Source of the DNA: Vibrio viridaestus
GTDB taxonomy: Bacteria; Pseudomonadota; Gammaproteobacteria; Enterobacterales; Vibrionaceae
Direction of reading: 5' to 3'
Assembly: GCF_003856525.1 (NCBI RefSeq)
Contig: NZ_RJVQ01000003.1
Location: forward strand, 124,001-188,000
Length of the DNA: 64,000 bases
Below are positions 9,798 to 20,665 of this stretch, in pieces. Position 1 is the stretch's first letter; the number at the start of each line of letters is the position of its first letter. The translations under genes were made by a program, and so were the position numbers. Under the pieces are notes generated by a model. That model did no database searches. It saw only the letters and a list, made by a program, of their open reading frames with translations, and had not been told where the DNA came from.

Positions 9798-10967
9798 ATG
9801 TTAGAAATTCTATTCTTGTTGCTACCAATTGCTGCCGCGTATGGTTGGTACATGGGGCATCGAAGTGCGCAACAGAATAAACAGAAACAATCACATCAGC
9901 TTTCCCGCCAATATGTGGCCGGCTTGAATATGCTTCTGTCTGATCAATCTGATAAAGCAGTTGACCATTTTATTGAGCTGCTTCAGGTTGATGATGAGAC
10001 GATTGACACCCATCTGGCGTTAGGTAACTTGTTTCGTTCACGAGGTGAAGTGGATAGGGCAATTCGTATCCACCAGAATCTAATTTCAAGATCCGGTTTA
10101 ACGGTTGAACAGAAGTGTTTAGCTCTACAACAATTAGCGAAAGACTATATGGTTGCAGGGTTTCTTGACCGAGCTGAGAAAATTTTCGAACAGTTACTTG
10201 ATGAACCAGATTTAAAAGAATCCGCTTTACTCCAATTAGTTTCAATCTATCAGCAAACTCGGGAATGGTACAAGGCGATTGATGCTGCCCAAAGTCTAGT
10301 CAAACTTGGAAGTAAAAAAATGCGCGCTAATATCGCTCATTTTTATTGCGAATTAGCCGCTGATGCCAATGCTGTTAGAGACGAGCAAAAAGCCATCCAT
10401 CTTTATAAAAAGGCGCTTTCAGAAGATTCAGATTGTGTTAGAGCGTCTATCGAGTTGGGCAAGCTATATCTAGAGAAATCCGATTATAAGCTGACTATTA
10501 AGCACTTGAAGCATGTCTTGGAACAAGATATTGATTTTATATCGGAAGTTCTGCCTATTATTGCTGAATGTTATCACCATTTAGGACAAGAAAAAGAGCT
10601 TGTTGAATTTTTGCGTGAGTGTATTCAAAACAAAGCAGGGGCAACGGCTGAATTAATGCTGTCTAATCTGGTCGCGAAACATGAAGGGACTGAAGATGCC
10701 CTCGACCTTATGACTCGTCAATTGATAAAAAATCCCACGATGAAAGGTTTTTATCGTTTGATGGACTATCACTTAAGTGAAGCAGAAGAAGGGCGAGCGA
10801 AGGAAAGTTTAACTGCATTACAAATCTTGGTTGGAGAACAGCTTAAAGCAAAGCCTCACTACCGTTGCAGGCAATGTGGTTTTTCCACTCATTCAATGTA
10901 TTGGCACTGCCCGTCTTGCAAAGGATGGGGAACTATCAAGCCTATTCGTGGCTTAGATGGTGAATAA
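9798..10967 (+). CDS. lapB: Lipopolysaccharide assembly protein LapB (TPR and rubredoxin-like)
   Basis: Membrane-anchored adaptor that promotes FtsH degradation of LpxC and so limits lipid A synthesis. The 389 aa start with a membrane helix (about 2-18), followed by a long array of tetratricopeptide repeats (about 35-330; for example ALGNLFRSRGEVDRAIRIHQ). The C-terminus is a rubredoxin-type metal module with two CxxC pairs (CRQCGF ... CPSCKGWG). Both the anchor and the cysteines are known to matter in E. coli YciM. It lies directly after lapA and before pyrF, as in E. coli. Confidence 0.95.
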   Translation: MLEILFLLLPIAAAYGWYMGHRSAQQNKQKQSHQLSRQYVAGLNMLLSDQSDKAVDHFIELLQVDDETIDTHLALGNLFRSRGEVDRAIRIHQNLISRSGLTVEQKCLALQQLAKDYMVAGFLDRAEKIFEQLLDEPDLKESALLQLVSIYQQTREWYKAIDAAQSLVKLGSKKMRANIAHFYCELAADANAVRDEQKAIHLYKKALSEDSDCVRASIELGKLYLEKSDYKLTIKHLKHVLEQDIDFISEVLPIIAECYHHLGQEKELVEFLRECIQNKAGATAELMLSNLVAKHEGTEDALDLMTRQLIKNPTMKGFYRLMDYHLSEAEEGRAKESLTALQILVGEQLKAKPHYRCRQCGFSTHSMYWHCPSCKGWGTIKPIRGLDGE

Positions 10968-10999
10968 AAAATAATATCGAGTAAAGATTAGGAGATAAG

Positions 11000-11695
11000 A
11001 TGAACGACCCTAAAGTGATCGTTGCACTAGATTATGATAACCAAAAAGACGCTTTAGCGTTTGTTGATCGTATTGATCCTACAGCGTGTCGATTAAAAGT
11101 AGGTAAAGAGATGTTTACTCTCTTTGGGCCTGAGTTCGTCCGTTCTCTGCATAGTCGTGGATTTGATGTATTTTTAGACCTCAAGTTTCATGATATTCCT
11201 AATACATGTGCAAAAGCTGTAAGAGCTGCTGCAGAGTTGGGTGTGTGGATGACAAACGTCCATGCCAGTGGCGGAATGCGAATGATGGAAGCTGCGCGAA
11301 ACATTATTGAGCCATACGGAAACGATAGGCCTCTGCTTATTGGGGTTACCGTTCTCACGAGTATGGAGCAGTCTGATTTGAGTGGAATAGGCATTACCTG
11401 TGAGCCTCAAGAACAGGTAATGCGCTTGGCGTCATTAACCAAGGATTCCGGTCTAGATGGCGTTGTTTGTTCCGCTCAGGAGGCTTCGCAGCTTAAGAGT
11501 GCATTAGGCCAAGATTTTAAACTTGTTACACCGGGCATCCGTCCATTAGGTTCAGATGCTGGAGATCAACGCCGAATCATGACTCCTTTCGATGCTGTTC
11601 AATCAGGGTCTGATTATTTGGTTATTGGCCGACCGATCACAAAAGCTGACAATCCCCTCGATGTTTTGCAGAAAATTAATGACTCGCTGAGATAG
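11000..11695 (+). CDS. pyrF: Orotidine 5'-phosphate decarboxylase
   Basis: Last step of de novo UMP synthesis, removing CO2 from OMP. The 231 aa TIM barrel carries the catalytic motif [10 protein letters not shown] (Asp-x-Lys-x-x-Asp, about residues 60-69) and the phosphate-binding segment VTPGIRP ... [14 protein letters not shown] near the C-terminus. The RBS aggagat lies 8 bp before the ATG at 11000. It follows lapB by 32 bp and ends in a hairpin terminator shared with convergent miaE. Confidence 0.97.
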   Translation: MNDPKVIVALDYDNQKDALAFVDRIDPTACRLKVGKEMFTLFGPEFVRSLHSRGFDVFLDLKFHDIPNTCAKAVRAAAELGVWMTNVHASGGMRMMEAARNIIEPYGNDRPLLIGVTVLTSMEQSDLSGIGITCEPQEQVMRLASLTKDSGLDGVVCSAQEASQLKSALGQDFKLVTPGIRPLGSDAGDQRRIMTPFDAVQSGSDYLVIGRPITKADNPLDVLQKINDSLR

Positions 11696-11716
11696 TTGTT
11701 GCTTTTCAGATAGATA

Positions 11717-11743
11717 AAAAGAGGCTAATCAAGCCTCTTTTTT
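11717..11743. terminator. Bidirectional terminator between pyrF and miaE
   Basis: Stem aaaagaggctt-type repeat (agaggct/agcctct) with A-run on the left and T-run on the right, so it can serve both convergent genes. Confidence 0.8.
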
Positions 11744-12498
11744 TATACTGGAGTACCACTATGGAACTTGAAATCATCGTCTTCGTTTGTGATTAATTCG
11801 GCTTCAATATTTCTGAAATATTCTACGCGCTCGGAGATATCATTAGTTGATATCGACTGAGCAAGGGCTAGATAGTCCTGGTAATGACGCGCTTCAGAGC
11901 GAAGCAATGAGATATAAAATCGTTTAATCGATTCATCCATATAGGGTGCCAGACTAGCAAATCGCTCACATGAACGCGCTTCTATAAAGGCGCCAATGAT
12001 TAATTTGTCGACTAAAGCATCTGGCTCATAGGTTTTCACGTGACGAATAAGGCCTTTAGCGTACCGACTTGCAGGCACGTTCTCATAAGAGATCGCGTTT
12101 TTCTGCATGATCTCGAGTACCTGATAAAAATGGTGTAATTCTTCTTTTATTAACAAGACCATTTTATCTATTAAATCTTGGCTATAGCTACTATCACTCT
12201 TTGGTTGCAGTTTTTTGGAAATCTGCGCCTTGCCTTTTAATGACTCCATGTCACCAAGGTAGCGATAAGCATAATTTTCGAAAGGTGAAATCCAGTCTTG
12301 AAGGATTTGCTTACTCTCATCATCGACAGCGTACTTACGTATTAAGAATAGCGCGCTTTGTGCTGCTTTAAGCTCACATAGCATATGATCACGCAGAATG
12401 ACTGGTAGGTTTGCTCGTTGTGATGCTTTATCTAACCATGATTGAGGTGTTTTAACGGCTAAAAATTGATGGATAGGTTCTAAAAGTTCTTGGTACAT
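11743..12498 (-). CDS. miaE: tRNA-(ms2io6A37) hydroxylase MiaE
   Basis: Non-haem diiron monooxygenase that hydroxylates the isopentenyl group of ms2i6A at position 37 of tRNAs reading UNN codons. The 251 aa are all-helical. Carboxylate and histidine ligands typical of the ferritin-like fold are visible in HMLCELKAAQSALFL (about 38-52), KEELHHFYQVLEIM (about 130-143) and SEARHYQDYLALA (about 205-217). The gene is convergent with pyrF and shares its terminator. miaE is patchy in bacteria but usual in vibrios. Confidence 0.88.
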   Translation of the reverse strand: MYQELLEPIHQFLAVKTPQSWLDKASQRANLPVILRDHMLCELKAAQSALFLIRKYAVDDESKQILQDWISPFENYAYRYLGDMESLKGKAQISKKLQPKSDSSYSQDLIDKMVLLIKEELHHFYQVLEIMQKNAISYENVPASRYAKGLIRHVKTYEPDALVDKLIIGAFIEARSCERFASLAPYMDESIKRFYISLLRSEARHYQDYLALAQSISTNDISERVEYFRNIEAELITNEDDDFKFHSGTPV

Positions 12499-12588
12499 GG
12501 GTTGCTAAGATTCGTATTCTGATTGTATGGATTCTACCACGCGAGGTTAGGCGGGCAATAGCTTAACAATTTTCCTTGTATGGAAACA

Positions 12589-12616
12589 AAGAAGCCATCT
12601 TTAAGATGGCTTCGTA
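12589..12616 (-). terminator. Terminator of the 12637-13398 gene
   Basis: Stem gaagccatctt/aagatggcttc with 1-nt overlap loop; on the minus strand it is followed by cttctttgtttcc, a modest T-rich tail. Confidence 0.65.
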
Positions 12617-12636
12617 GCAAATATCTATAATGACGT

Positions 12637-13398
12637 TTACCATTTTTTCTTTTCACCAAACAGTGCTTCCATATCACTATCTCTCTCTGTTTCTGCATTT
12701 GCAGCATTCTCATCAGAGCGTTTGGCCTGTCTTTTTTGTTCTAGCTCATCGTACATGGTCTGGAGCTTCTCACGAGCCTGATTTGAGTAAGCATCGTTTT
12801 TGGTACTCAGGACATCAATACCTTTTTTCAATAACTGGATTGCTGTTCCGGGTTGCCCTCTTGCCATAGATTCGTTCGCACGTTTGATGACGTTCTCTAT
12901 ATTTATTCGAATTTGAATACCTTCGAGACGAGCATTTTCAGAGACGTAGCTCTGAGTATCCATTCTTCCTTTGTTGTGCTCACTGCGGATAGTATCGCGG
13001 AGCCGCTTAACGAGCTTGAGCATCACGATTGCTTGCTTATCGCTAGTTGGAGACTTAAACGTTGTACTCTCAGAGTTTTGTGCCTGCTTCAACGAAGCTA
13101 CTTGTCCTTTAACATCTTCGAGTCTTTGTGCAAGGGATTTATTTTTAGGATCGAGCTCATGCATGTTTTGTAGTGAATCGAGAATGCGATTATTCAAGCA
13201 GAGTAGAAGATCTTTACTAAATGGGACATGGTGAGCATTACCAATTAGATCTTCAGTGGCATCAATAATTGCAACATATCGAGCGGATTCTTGTTTCTTG
13301 GCGCTGTCAGCCTTTACTTTGAACTGCAGCATGATGTTATACCCCAACACCAAAACAAGAAGAATGACCACCAATGTAATGATTAATCCGATACTCAT
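12637..13398 (-). CDS. Membrane-anchored coiled-coil protein of unknown function
   Basis: I do not recognise a characterised family. The 253 aa start with one hydrophobic helix (about 4-22, LIITLVVILLVLVLGY), so the bulk probably faces the cytoplasm or is membrane-tethered. The rest is charged and helical with coiled-coil character (about 70-110 and 125-225). A low-complexity tail rich in Asn/Ala/Glu ends in the acidic-then-basic DMEALFGEKKKW. A segment GQPGTAIQLLKKGIDVLS resembles one TPR-like helix pair. It is monocistronic, divergent from cysB, with a 273-bp shared upstream region. I recall related vibrio proteins next to cysB annotated vaguely as DNA-repair ATPase, but there is no P-loop here, so I do not adopt that name. 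Confidence 0.7.
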   Translation of the reverse strand: MSIGLIITLVVILLVLVLGYNIMLQFKVKADSAKKQESARYVAIIDATEDLIGNAHHVPFSKDLLLCLNNRILDSLQNMHELDPKNKSLAQRLEDVKGQVASLKQAQNSESTTFKSPTSDKQAIVMLKLVKRLRDTIRSEHNKGRMDTQSYVSENARLEGIQIRINIENVIKRANESMARGQPGTAIQLLKKGIDVLSTKNDAYSNQAREKLQTMYDELEQKRQAKRSDENAANAETERDSDMEALFGEKKKW

Positions 13399-13659
13399 AT
13401 CAATTGATTCTTAATCCTAATTAAATGTACTTTTAAAGAATACACTATTTATAGATTTATTTATTCAATAAACTTATAAAATTTAAAGTAAAACTCACTA
13501 AACTGTGGCATAAATTCACTAAAAAGCTACGTTAGTATTGAAAAATACTTGGTAAATTCAAATAATCTTTACAATTTAGTATATACAACAATTTGCGTTC
13601 TTATTAGTAAGCTTTGCAATATCAGCTCGCTAGCCACGCAGTGTGCTAATTTACTTTGA

Positions 13660-14646
<987 letters not shown>

Positions 14647-14707
14647 TTCTTGATTTCTGAATTGAGGTGATTACAATTCTGCGTCTTTTTTGTTCGAACG
14701 AGTCATA

Positions 14708-15919
14708 ATGCAGCCAGAATTTACGCAATTAAGCCAGTTTCTCCAGCGCTATCGAGATATTTGGTCGATTGAACCCTTTATTCTTTGCCAGCATGACTTG
14801 CCACAGCAATTTCTTGAACATCATTCTGATTTAAAAAATTGGTTACTTTCTACTTCAGATAATGAAATAGAACGTTATCAGCAAGACCTTAGCGACTTTA
14901 TTCAAGATTCAGCCCGCTTTTTGCCAGGATTAAAGGAACTTCACGATACCATCAACCTAACCGTTGAGGGTACCTTACAGACTGACGTAGCATCAAACTT
15001 CGAGTTTTCTGGTATTCCAGGTAGAAAGCAAGTTCAGATTCGCGAATTTACCCATCGCTTAACCGAGAAAAACATCGGTTCTGAGTGGTTGGAGTGGTGT
15101 GCGGGAAAGGGATATCTGGGAAGGGTGTTACACCTTGATTCAGGCAAGCCTGTGAAGAGTTTGGAGTTTCAACATAGTTTGTGCGAAGCAGGGCAGATTT
15201 ATGCTGAGGAAAACAACCTAGACATTCGCTTTCAGCAAATTGATGTTTTCCATGAATCTGTAATACAACTTATGAACGTCAACCAGCATGCAGTCGCTTT
15301 ACACGCATGCGGTGATTTACATTGCCACTTAATCAAACTTGCTACAAAAAAACGTTTGCCTGCGATCTCGATATCTCCCTGTTGTTTCCATCTTATTCGA
15401 GATGAATTCTATCAACCTCTTTCGTCTGAAGCACAAGCATCTGGAATCCGTCTATCTAAAAAGGAACTGAGGATTCCATTACAGAAAGTCGTGACAGGAG
15501 GGATGCGAGTAGAAAAGCACCGTTTTCTCGAGATGACCTTTCGCCTTGGCTTGCAAGCCTTGATTGAAGAAAAGGGGCTGGCTGAACACTATGTCCCATT
15601 TCCTAGTATCAAAAAGTCTGTGTTGAAATATGGATTTGAATCTTTCTGTCGTGAGGCATTCAAATATAAGGGCTGGGATTTAGACGCAGAAGTCGATCTC
15701 AAACCTTATCAAGATATGGGAATACGTCAGTTTAAAGTGATGGAGCGCTTAAATTTACTTCAATCGCTTTTTCAGTCACTTCTTGAAGCTTGGCTTATCT
15801 ATGACAAAGCTCTCTTTTTGAAACAGCAAGGGTATGATGTGTCGGTAAGTCGTTTTTGCCCGGAACACATCACCCCAAGAAACTATCTAATTCAGGCTAT
15901 ACGCGCTGATACAAACTAG
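14708..15919 (+). CDS. SAM-dependent methyltransferase, Methyltransf_32-type, substrate unknown
   Basis: A Rossmann-fold methyltransferase whose substrate I cannot name. The SAM-binding motif I is LEWCAGKGYLGRVL (about 130-143), followed by an acidic residue after strand 2 (SLEFQHSLCEAGQ). Two hallmarks of the PF13679 group are clear: ALHACGDLHCHLIKLA (about 198-213) and the PCC motif ISPCCFHLI (about 224-232). The helical N-terminal 100 residues and the C-terminal 120 residues have no motif I know. I start at the ATG at 14708; a TTG six codons upstream has no better RBS. It follows cysB by 61 bp and its stop overlaps the stop of convergent ald. Confidence 0.75.
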   Translation: MQPEFTQLSQFLQRYRDIWSIEPFILCQHDLPQQFLEHHSDLKNWLLSTSDNEIERYQQDLSDFIQDSARFLPGLKELHDTINLTVEGTLQTDVASNFEFSGIPGRKQVQIREFTHRLTEKNIGSEWLEWCAGKGYLGRVLHLDSGKPVKSLEFQHSLCEAGQIYAEENNLDIRFQQIDVFHESVIQLMNVNQHAVALHACGDLHCHLIKLATKKRLPAISISPCCFHLIRDEFYQPLSSEAQASGIRLSKKELRIPLQKVVTGGMRVEKHRFLEMTFRLGLQALIEEKGLAEHYVPFPSIKKSVLKYGFESFCREAFKYKGWDLDAEVDLKPYQDMGIRQFKVMERLNLLQSLFQSLLEAWLIYDKALFLKQQGYDVSVSRFCPEHITPRNYLIQAIRADTN

Positions 15920-17037
15920 AGTATTGAGAGAACTTCCTCTAACGGTGTAAAGGGCAGGCTAAACTGACTTGCTACACTTTTTATTGTTAGGTGTCCTTCA
16001 AAAACATTCACTCCTGCTCGTAATCCTTCGTCCGCTTTCAGAGCTAACGCGATTCCTTGATTCGCAATAGAAAGCACGTAGGGCAGAGTAGCGTGATTTA
16101 AAGCGATTGTTGACGTTCGTGCCACAGCTCCGGGCATATTAGCAACACAATAGTGGACAACATTGTGCTTAATATATATTGGATCAGAATGTGTTGTGGG
16201 ATGAGAAGTTTCAATACAACCACCTTGATCGATAGCGACATCGACGATTGCCGAGCCTGGTTTCATTTTTTTTACCAGTGCTTCATTTACCAATTTCGGT
16301 GCCTGTGCGCCTGGAATCAGTACGGCACCAATTAACAGGTCAGCGTCCATTACATTATTCTCTATATTTTCCTTATTAGAGAATATGACTTCTGCTCGAC
16401 CAGAAAACTCTTGGTCTAGTTTTCTTAAGGTATTGATATTATTATCTAAAATTGTCACTCTTGCCTTGAGTCCAATTGCCATTCGAGCTGCATTGGATCC
16501 CACTATACCTCCTCCTATGACAACGACATGAGCAGGGGCAACACCCGGAACACCACTAAGCAGAAGGCCTCTTCCACCATTTGCTTTTTGTAAAGAATAT
16601 GCTCCGGATTGAATAGACATTCTGCCTGCAACTTCAGACATTGGTGCTAATAGTGGCAAATTACCCATATAATCTGTTACAGTCTCATAGGCTAAGCAGA
16701 TAGCTTTGCTCTTGATTAGCTCTTCAGTTTGTGGAAAATCAGGAGCTAGGTGTAAGTAAGTAAATAATATTTGCCCTTTTTGGAGTTTAGCTCGTTCAAC
16801 AGCCTGAGGTTCTTTTACCTTTACAATCATCTCTGCTTGAGAGAACACCTCGTCAGCAGTAGGAAGAATGGATGCGCCTGCAGCGATGTATTCATCGTCT
16901 GGAAAACCGGTCCCATACCCGGCATGGGACTCAACAAGCACTTGGTGACCAAGAGCGGTAAGCTCTCTGACACTTGATGGAATCAAGCCGACTCGATACT
17001 CGTGATCTTTGATTTCTTTCGGTACACCAATAATCAT
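15916..17037 (-). CDS. ald: Alanine dehydrogenase
   Basis: NAD-dependent interconversion of L-alanine with pyruvate and ammonia. The 373 aa contain the catalytic Lys in IVKVKEPQAVE (about 74) and His in LFTYLHLAPD (about 95). The NAD-binding Rossmann motif is VVVIGGGIVGSNAAR (about 170-184), and the C-terminal signature is VANMPGAVARTSTIALNHATLPY. It is divergent from lrp across 150 bp, a pairing in which Lrp usually controls ald. On the other side its stop codon shares the palindrome CTAG with the methyltransferase stop. Confidence 0.95.
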   Translation of the reverse strand: MIIGVPKEIKDHEYRVGLIPSSVRELTALGHQVLVESHAGYGTGFPDDEYIAAGASILPTADEVFSQAEMIVKVKEPQAVERAKLQKGQILFTYLHLAPDFPQTEELIKSKAICLAYETVTDYMGNLPLLAPMSEVAGRMSIQSGAYSLQKANGGRGLLLSGVPGVAPAHVVVIGGGIVGSNAARMAIGLKARVTILDNNINTLRKLDQEFSGRAEVIFSNKENIENNVMDADLLIGAVLIPGAQAPKLVNEALVKKMKPGSAIVDVAIDQGGCIETSHPTTHSDPIYIKHNVVHYCVANMPGAVARTSTIALNHATLPYVLSIANQGIALALKADEGLRAGVNVFEGHLTIKSVASQFSLPFTPLEEVLSIL

Positions 17038-17187
17038 CCTGGCTCCTTTATTTTTTTGGTTGTATTCACTGGATGTTTGGATAAGATAACGAACATATAA
17101 CTAGTATAGTAATAGTCTTTTAAATTGAGCTACTTTTACTAATGAGTTGTAATTGGATTTTGCAAGGAAGTATAAGGTGGAATAAAA

Positions 17188-17682
17188 ATGGCAGACAATT
17201 ATAAAAAGCCGTCCAAGGATTTAGACCGTATAGACCGTAATATTCTTAATGAGTTACAGAAAGATGGTCGTATTTCAAATGTCGAGTTATCAAAGCGCGT
17301 GGGACTTTCCCCAACACCGTGTCTTGAACGTGTTAGACGTCTGGAACGTCAAAACTACATCACTGGTTATACAGCGTTACTAAATCCTCAGTATTTAGAT
17401 GCGTCATTGCTAGTGTTTGTAGAAATCACGTTAAATCGTGGTGCGCCTGATGTATTCGAACAATTTAACACGGCAGTGCAAAAACTCGATGATATTCAAG
17501 AGTGTCATTTGGTTTCGGGGGATTTCGACTATCTGTTAAAAACACGTGTATCTGACATGAGTGCCTATCGTAAATTGCTTGGTGACACGCTGCTGCGTTT
17601 ACCTGGCGTTAACGATACTCGTACTTATGTGGTAATGGAAGAAGTTAAGCAGTCAAATCAGTTGGTTATCAAAACGAGATAA
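17188..17682 (+). CDS. lrp: Leucine-responsive regulatory protein Lrp
   Basis: Global AsnC/Lrp-family regulator of amino-acid metabolism. The 164 aa carry the N-terminal HTH (about 12-60: LDRIDRNILNELQKDGRISN then LSKRVGLSPTPCLERVRRLERQ) and the C-terminal RAM ligand-binding domain (about 75-155; VSGDFDYLLKTRVSDMSAYRKLL). Sequence agreement with E. coli Lrp is very high by memory. The gene is divergent from ald and followed by a strong terminator before ftsK. Confidence 0.96.
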   Translation: MADNYKKPSKDLDRIDRNILNELQKDGRISNVELSKRVGLSPTPCLERVRRLERQNYITGYTALLNPQYLDASLLVFVEITLNRGAPDVFEQFNTAVQKLDDIQECHLVSGDFDYLLKTRVSDMSAYRKLLGDTLLRLPGVNDTRTYVVMEEVKQSNQLVIKTR

Positions 17683-17780
17683 ACTGTTGGTTTTTTACTC
17701 TTTTTAAATAACTTTTTCCTGATTCTGACGTAAGCAGATTGGGTTTTATTAACCAATATGGTTAAATTCTTAATATTAAT

Positions 17781-17812
17781 CCGAGCGGCATTTGCCGCTC
17801 GGACTGTTTTTA
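17781..17812 (+). terminator. Rho-independent terminator after lrp
   Basis: Perfect 10-bp stem ccgagcggca/tgccgctcgg (17781-17802) followed by actgttttta. Separates lrp from ftsK. Confidence 0.8.
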
Positions 17813-17872
17813 CCTAACTTAGTGGTAAAATACTCTTGTCACTAGGCTGTAATCAGGAACGTAAAGTTGGTT

Positions 17873-20632
17873 ATGTTCAAAGAGAATAAAAACAATTCAA
17901 TCAATACCGTGATAAAAACTAAACCCGAAAATGACGATATTTTCAGGTTAAATGGTCTTCAACGTCTTCGGGAATGTGGCTTTATTATCGCCGTGCTTGT
18001 TGCGATATTCTTCGCTGTATCACTCTTCACCTTTAGTCCGGCTGATCCATCATGGTCTCAAACTTCTTGGGGCGGGCAATTGCACAACGCCGGAGGTTAC
18101 ATTGGAGCTTGGATCGCGGATACGCTGTTTTTCACGTTTGGCTCACTTGCCTATCCGTTGCCATTCCTTATAGCGCTCGGAGGTTGGGTAACGCTTCGTA
18201 AGCGAAACGAATCTGAATCTTTCGACTTTATGCTTTGGGGAACGCGCCTTCTCGGACTATTTGTGTTGCTTATTACAAGTTGTGGTTTAGCGGATATCAA
18301 CTTTGATGATCTGTGGTATTTCTCATCTGGCGGCGTTGTTGGTGATGTTATTACGACACTTGCGATCCCAACATTTAATCTTCTTGGGTCAACTCTAATC
18401 TTACTTTTTTTCTGGGGGGCGGGCTTTACCTTGCTCACGGGAATATCATGGTTAAGAATTGTCGATTGGCTTGGTGAAAATGCAATTCATGCGGCTGCGA
18501 AGTTGGTCAAGCGCATGAGAGGGCGCAAATCAAACGAAGATGTATTATTCAAAGCTGATACGCGTGATACGGAAGAGCATTTAAAAAACAAAATAGTGGA
18601 GCGAACTAATGCTTCAGAGAAAAAGGCGTTCGAGCTTGCTCCTGAGGTCCCCGAAAGCGACGACGTCAAAATGGATTTGAGCGATGTAGAGGAAGATTCC
18701 CGTCGTCGTTTTAGTATTCATATGCCAAGTTTTAAAAAATCTGACTCATCTGATGTTGGCGGTCCTGATTTGGGTTCAACAATTGAAGAACTTGAACAAC
18801 ACGCTCGGGATGACGATGATTATGCCGATCAATATGTCGGCCTAACAGATCAACAGAATGATTATCAGGAGACTGATAGCATTGAATCTGATCACGAACC
18901 TGAATTAAGTATGACGTCTTATGAAGTTGAAGACGATGATTATCCGTCAATGTCTACGCTTCCCGATGTTGATGAAGACGATTCTTCCGAATTTGGGGGA
19001 GATGACGACACTGACTATGATGAAGATGACGATGTCGTTGCCTTTCAGAATATGGTGTCGGATGCGCAGAAAGCGAATATTGCACAGCAGAATCCATTTT
19101 TAGCCAGACCAACTGAGAACTTGCCTAAGCCGAAAGAACCAATGCCAACCCTCGAGCTACTCTATTCTCCAGAGCACAGGGAAAACTTTATCGATAAAGA
19201 GGCTCTGGAAGAAATCGCTCGCCTCGTTGAGTCTAAGTTGGCTGACTATAAAATACAGGCTGAAGTGGTTGGTATCTATCCGGGACCTGTTATTACTCGA
19301 TTTGAATTAGACTTGGCCCCAGGTGTTAAGGTAAGCCGTATTTCTGGTCTTTCTATGGACTTAGCTCGTTCTCTTTCTGCTGCTGCGGTAAGGGTTGTTG
19401 AGGTTATCCCAGGGAAGCCATATGTTGGTTTGGAATTACCAAATACAAGTCGGCAAACAGTGTATCTATCCGATGTAATCAGCAGCGAGAAGTTTGAGAA
19501 ATCTAAGTCTCCAACGACAATTGTGCTTGGGGAGGACATTGCCGGTGAAGCCGTAATCGCCGATCTCTCTAAGATGCCGCACGTGCTTGTCGCTGGTACA
19601 ACAGGTTCAGGTAAGTCTGTTGGTGTAAACGTTATGATTCTGAGTATGCTTTACAAGTCGACTCCGGAAGATGTTCGTTTCATTATGATAGACCCGAAAA
19701 TGTTGGAGCTTTCTATCTACGAAGGAATACCTCACTTACTATCGGAAGTCGTCACGGATATGAAGGATGCGTCGAACGCGCTACGTTGGTGTGTGGCTGA
19801 GATGGAAAGGCGTTACAAGCTGATGTCGATGCTTGGTGTACGTAACATCAAAGGTTTTAATGAGAAGCTTAAGATGGCAGCTGACGCGGGTCACCCGATT
19901 CACGATCCTCTATGGCAAGAAGGCGACAGTATGGATTCAGAACCTCCGTTGCTTGAAAGGCTACCCTATATTGTCGTCATTATTGATGAGTTTGCCGATC
20001 TTATGATGGTGGTCGGTAAAAAAGTTGAAGAGTTGATCGCACGATTAGCTCAAAAGGCTCGTGCTGCTGGTATTCACCTTATTCTTGCTACACAGAGGCC
20101 TTCTGTTGATGTTATTACTGGTTTAATCAAAGCTAACATTCCAACACGTGTTGCGTTTACGGTATCAACTAAAACCGATTCCAGAACGATTCTTGATCAG
20201 GGAGGAGCGGAATCTTTGCTTGGTATGGGAGATATGCTTTATCTTCCACCAGGATCCAGTCATACAATCAGGGTGCATGGCGCGTTTGCTTCAGATGATG
20301 ATGTTCATGCCGTGGTTAATAACTGGAAAGCGAGAGGCAAACCAAACTATATTGACGAAATTACTAATGGCGACCAAGGGCCTGATGCCTTGCTTCCAGG
20401 TGAAAAAATGGAAGACGACGAAGATATGGACCCACTATTCGATCAGGTTGTTGAGTACATTGTTGAGAGTCGAAGAGGGTCGGTGTCAGGAGTCCAAAGA
20501 CGTTTTAAAATCGGTTATAACAGAGCCGCGCGTATTGTTGAGCAGTTAGAGGCCCAAGGAATAGTAAGTCCTCCAGGCCATAATGGTAATAGGGAAGTGC
20601 TCGCCCCATCACCAAAAAGAGACAATAACTAA
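17873..20632 (+). CDS. ftsK: DNA translocase FtsK
   Basis: Septal DNA pump that clears and aligns chromosome termini and activates XerCD recombination. The start is the ATG at 17873 (919 aa); a TTG two codons earlier is possible. Four to five membrane helices fill residues about 25-200. A hydrophilic acidic linker (about 210-410, rich in DDDD and SD) is much shorter than the roughly 600-residue linker of E. coli. The RecA-like motor has Walker [10 protein letters not shown] (about 574-582) and Walker [14 protein letters not shown]. The C-terminal gamma winged helix (about 850-919, [19 protein letters not shown]) reads KOPS sequences. It is followed by dsbB rather than lolA, unlike E. coli. 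Confidence 0.96.
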   Translation: MFKENKNNSINTVIKTKPENDDIFRLNGLQRLRECGFIIAVLVAIFFAVSLFTFSPADPSWSQTSWGGQLHNAGGYIGAWIADTLFFTFGSLAYPLPFLIALGGWVTLRKRNESESFDFMLWGTRLLGLFVLLITSCGLADINFDDLWYFSSGGVVGDVITTLAIPTFNLLGSTLILLFFWGAGFTLLTGISWLRIVDWLGENAIHAAAKLVKRMRGRKSNEDVLFKADTRDTEEHLKNKIVERTNASEKKAFELAPEVPESDDVKMDLSDVEEDSRRRFSIHMPSFKKSDSSDVGGPDLGSTIEELEQHARDDDDYADQYVGLTDQQNDYQETDSIESDHEPELSMTSYEVEDDDYPSMSTLPDVDEDDSSEFGGDDDTDYDEDDDVVAFQNMVSDAQKANIAQQNPFLARPTENLPKPKEPMPTLELLYSPEHRENFIDKEALEEIARLVESKLADYKIQAEVVGIYPGPVITRFELDLAPGVKVSRISGLSMDLARSLSAAAVRVVEVIPGKPYVGLELPNTSRQTVYLSDVISSEKFEKSKSPTTIVLGEDIAGEAVIADLSKMPHVLVAGTTGSGKSVGVNVMILSMLYKSTPEDVRFIMIDPKMLELSIYEGIPHLLSEVVTDMKDASNALRWCVAEMERRYKLMSMLGVRNIKGFNEKLKMAADAGHPIHDPLWQEGDSMDSEPPLLERLPYIVVIIDEFADLMMVVGKKVEELIARLAQKARAAGIHLILATQRPSVDVITGLIKANIPTRVAFTVSTKTDSRTILDQGGAESLLGMGDMLYLPPGSSHTIRVHGAFASDDDVHAVVNNWKARGKPNYIDEITNGDQGPDALLPGEKMEDDEDMDPLFDQVVEYIVESRRGSVSGVQRRFKIGYNRAARIVEQLEAQGIVSPPGHNGNREVLAPSPKRDNN

Positions 20633-20637
20633 GATTA

Positions 20638-20664
20638 AATAGCCAACCCGAAGTTGGCTATTCT
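20638..20664. terminator. Bidirectional terminator between ftsK and dsbB
   Basis: Perfect 10-bp stem aatagccaac/gttggctatt around loop ccgaa, with T-rich flanks on both strands. Confidence 0.8.
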
Positions 20665-20665
20665 T

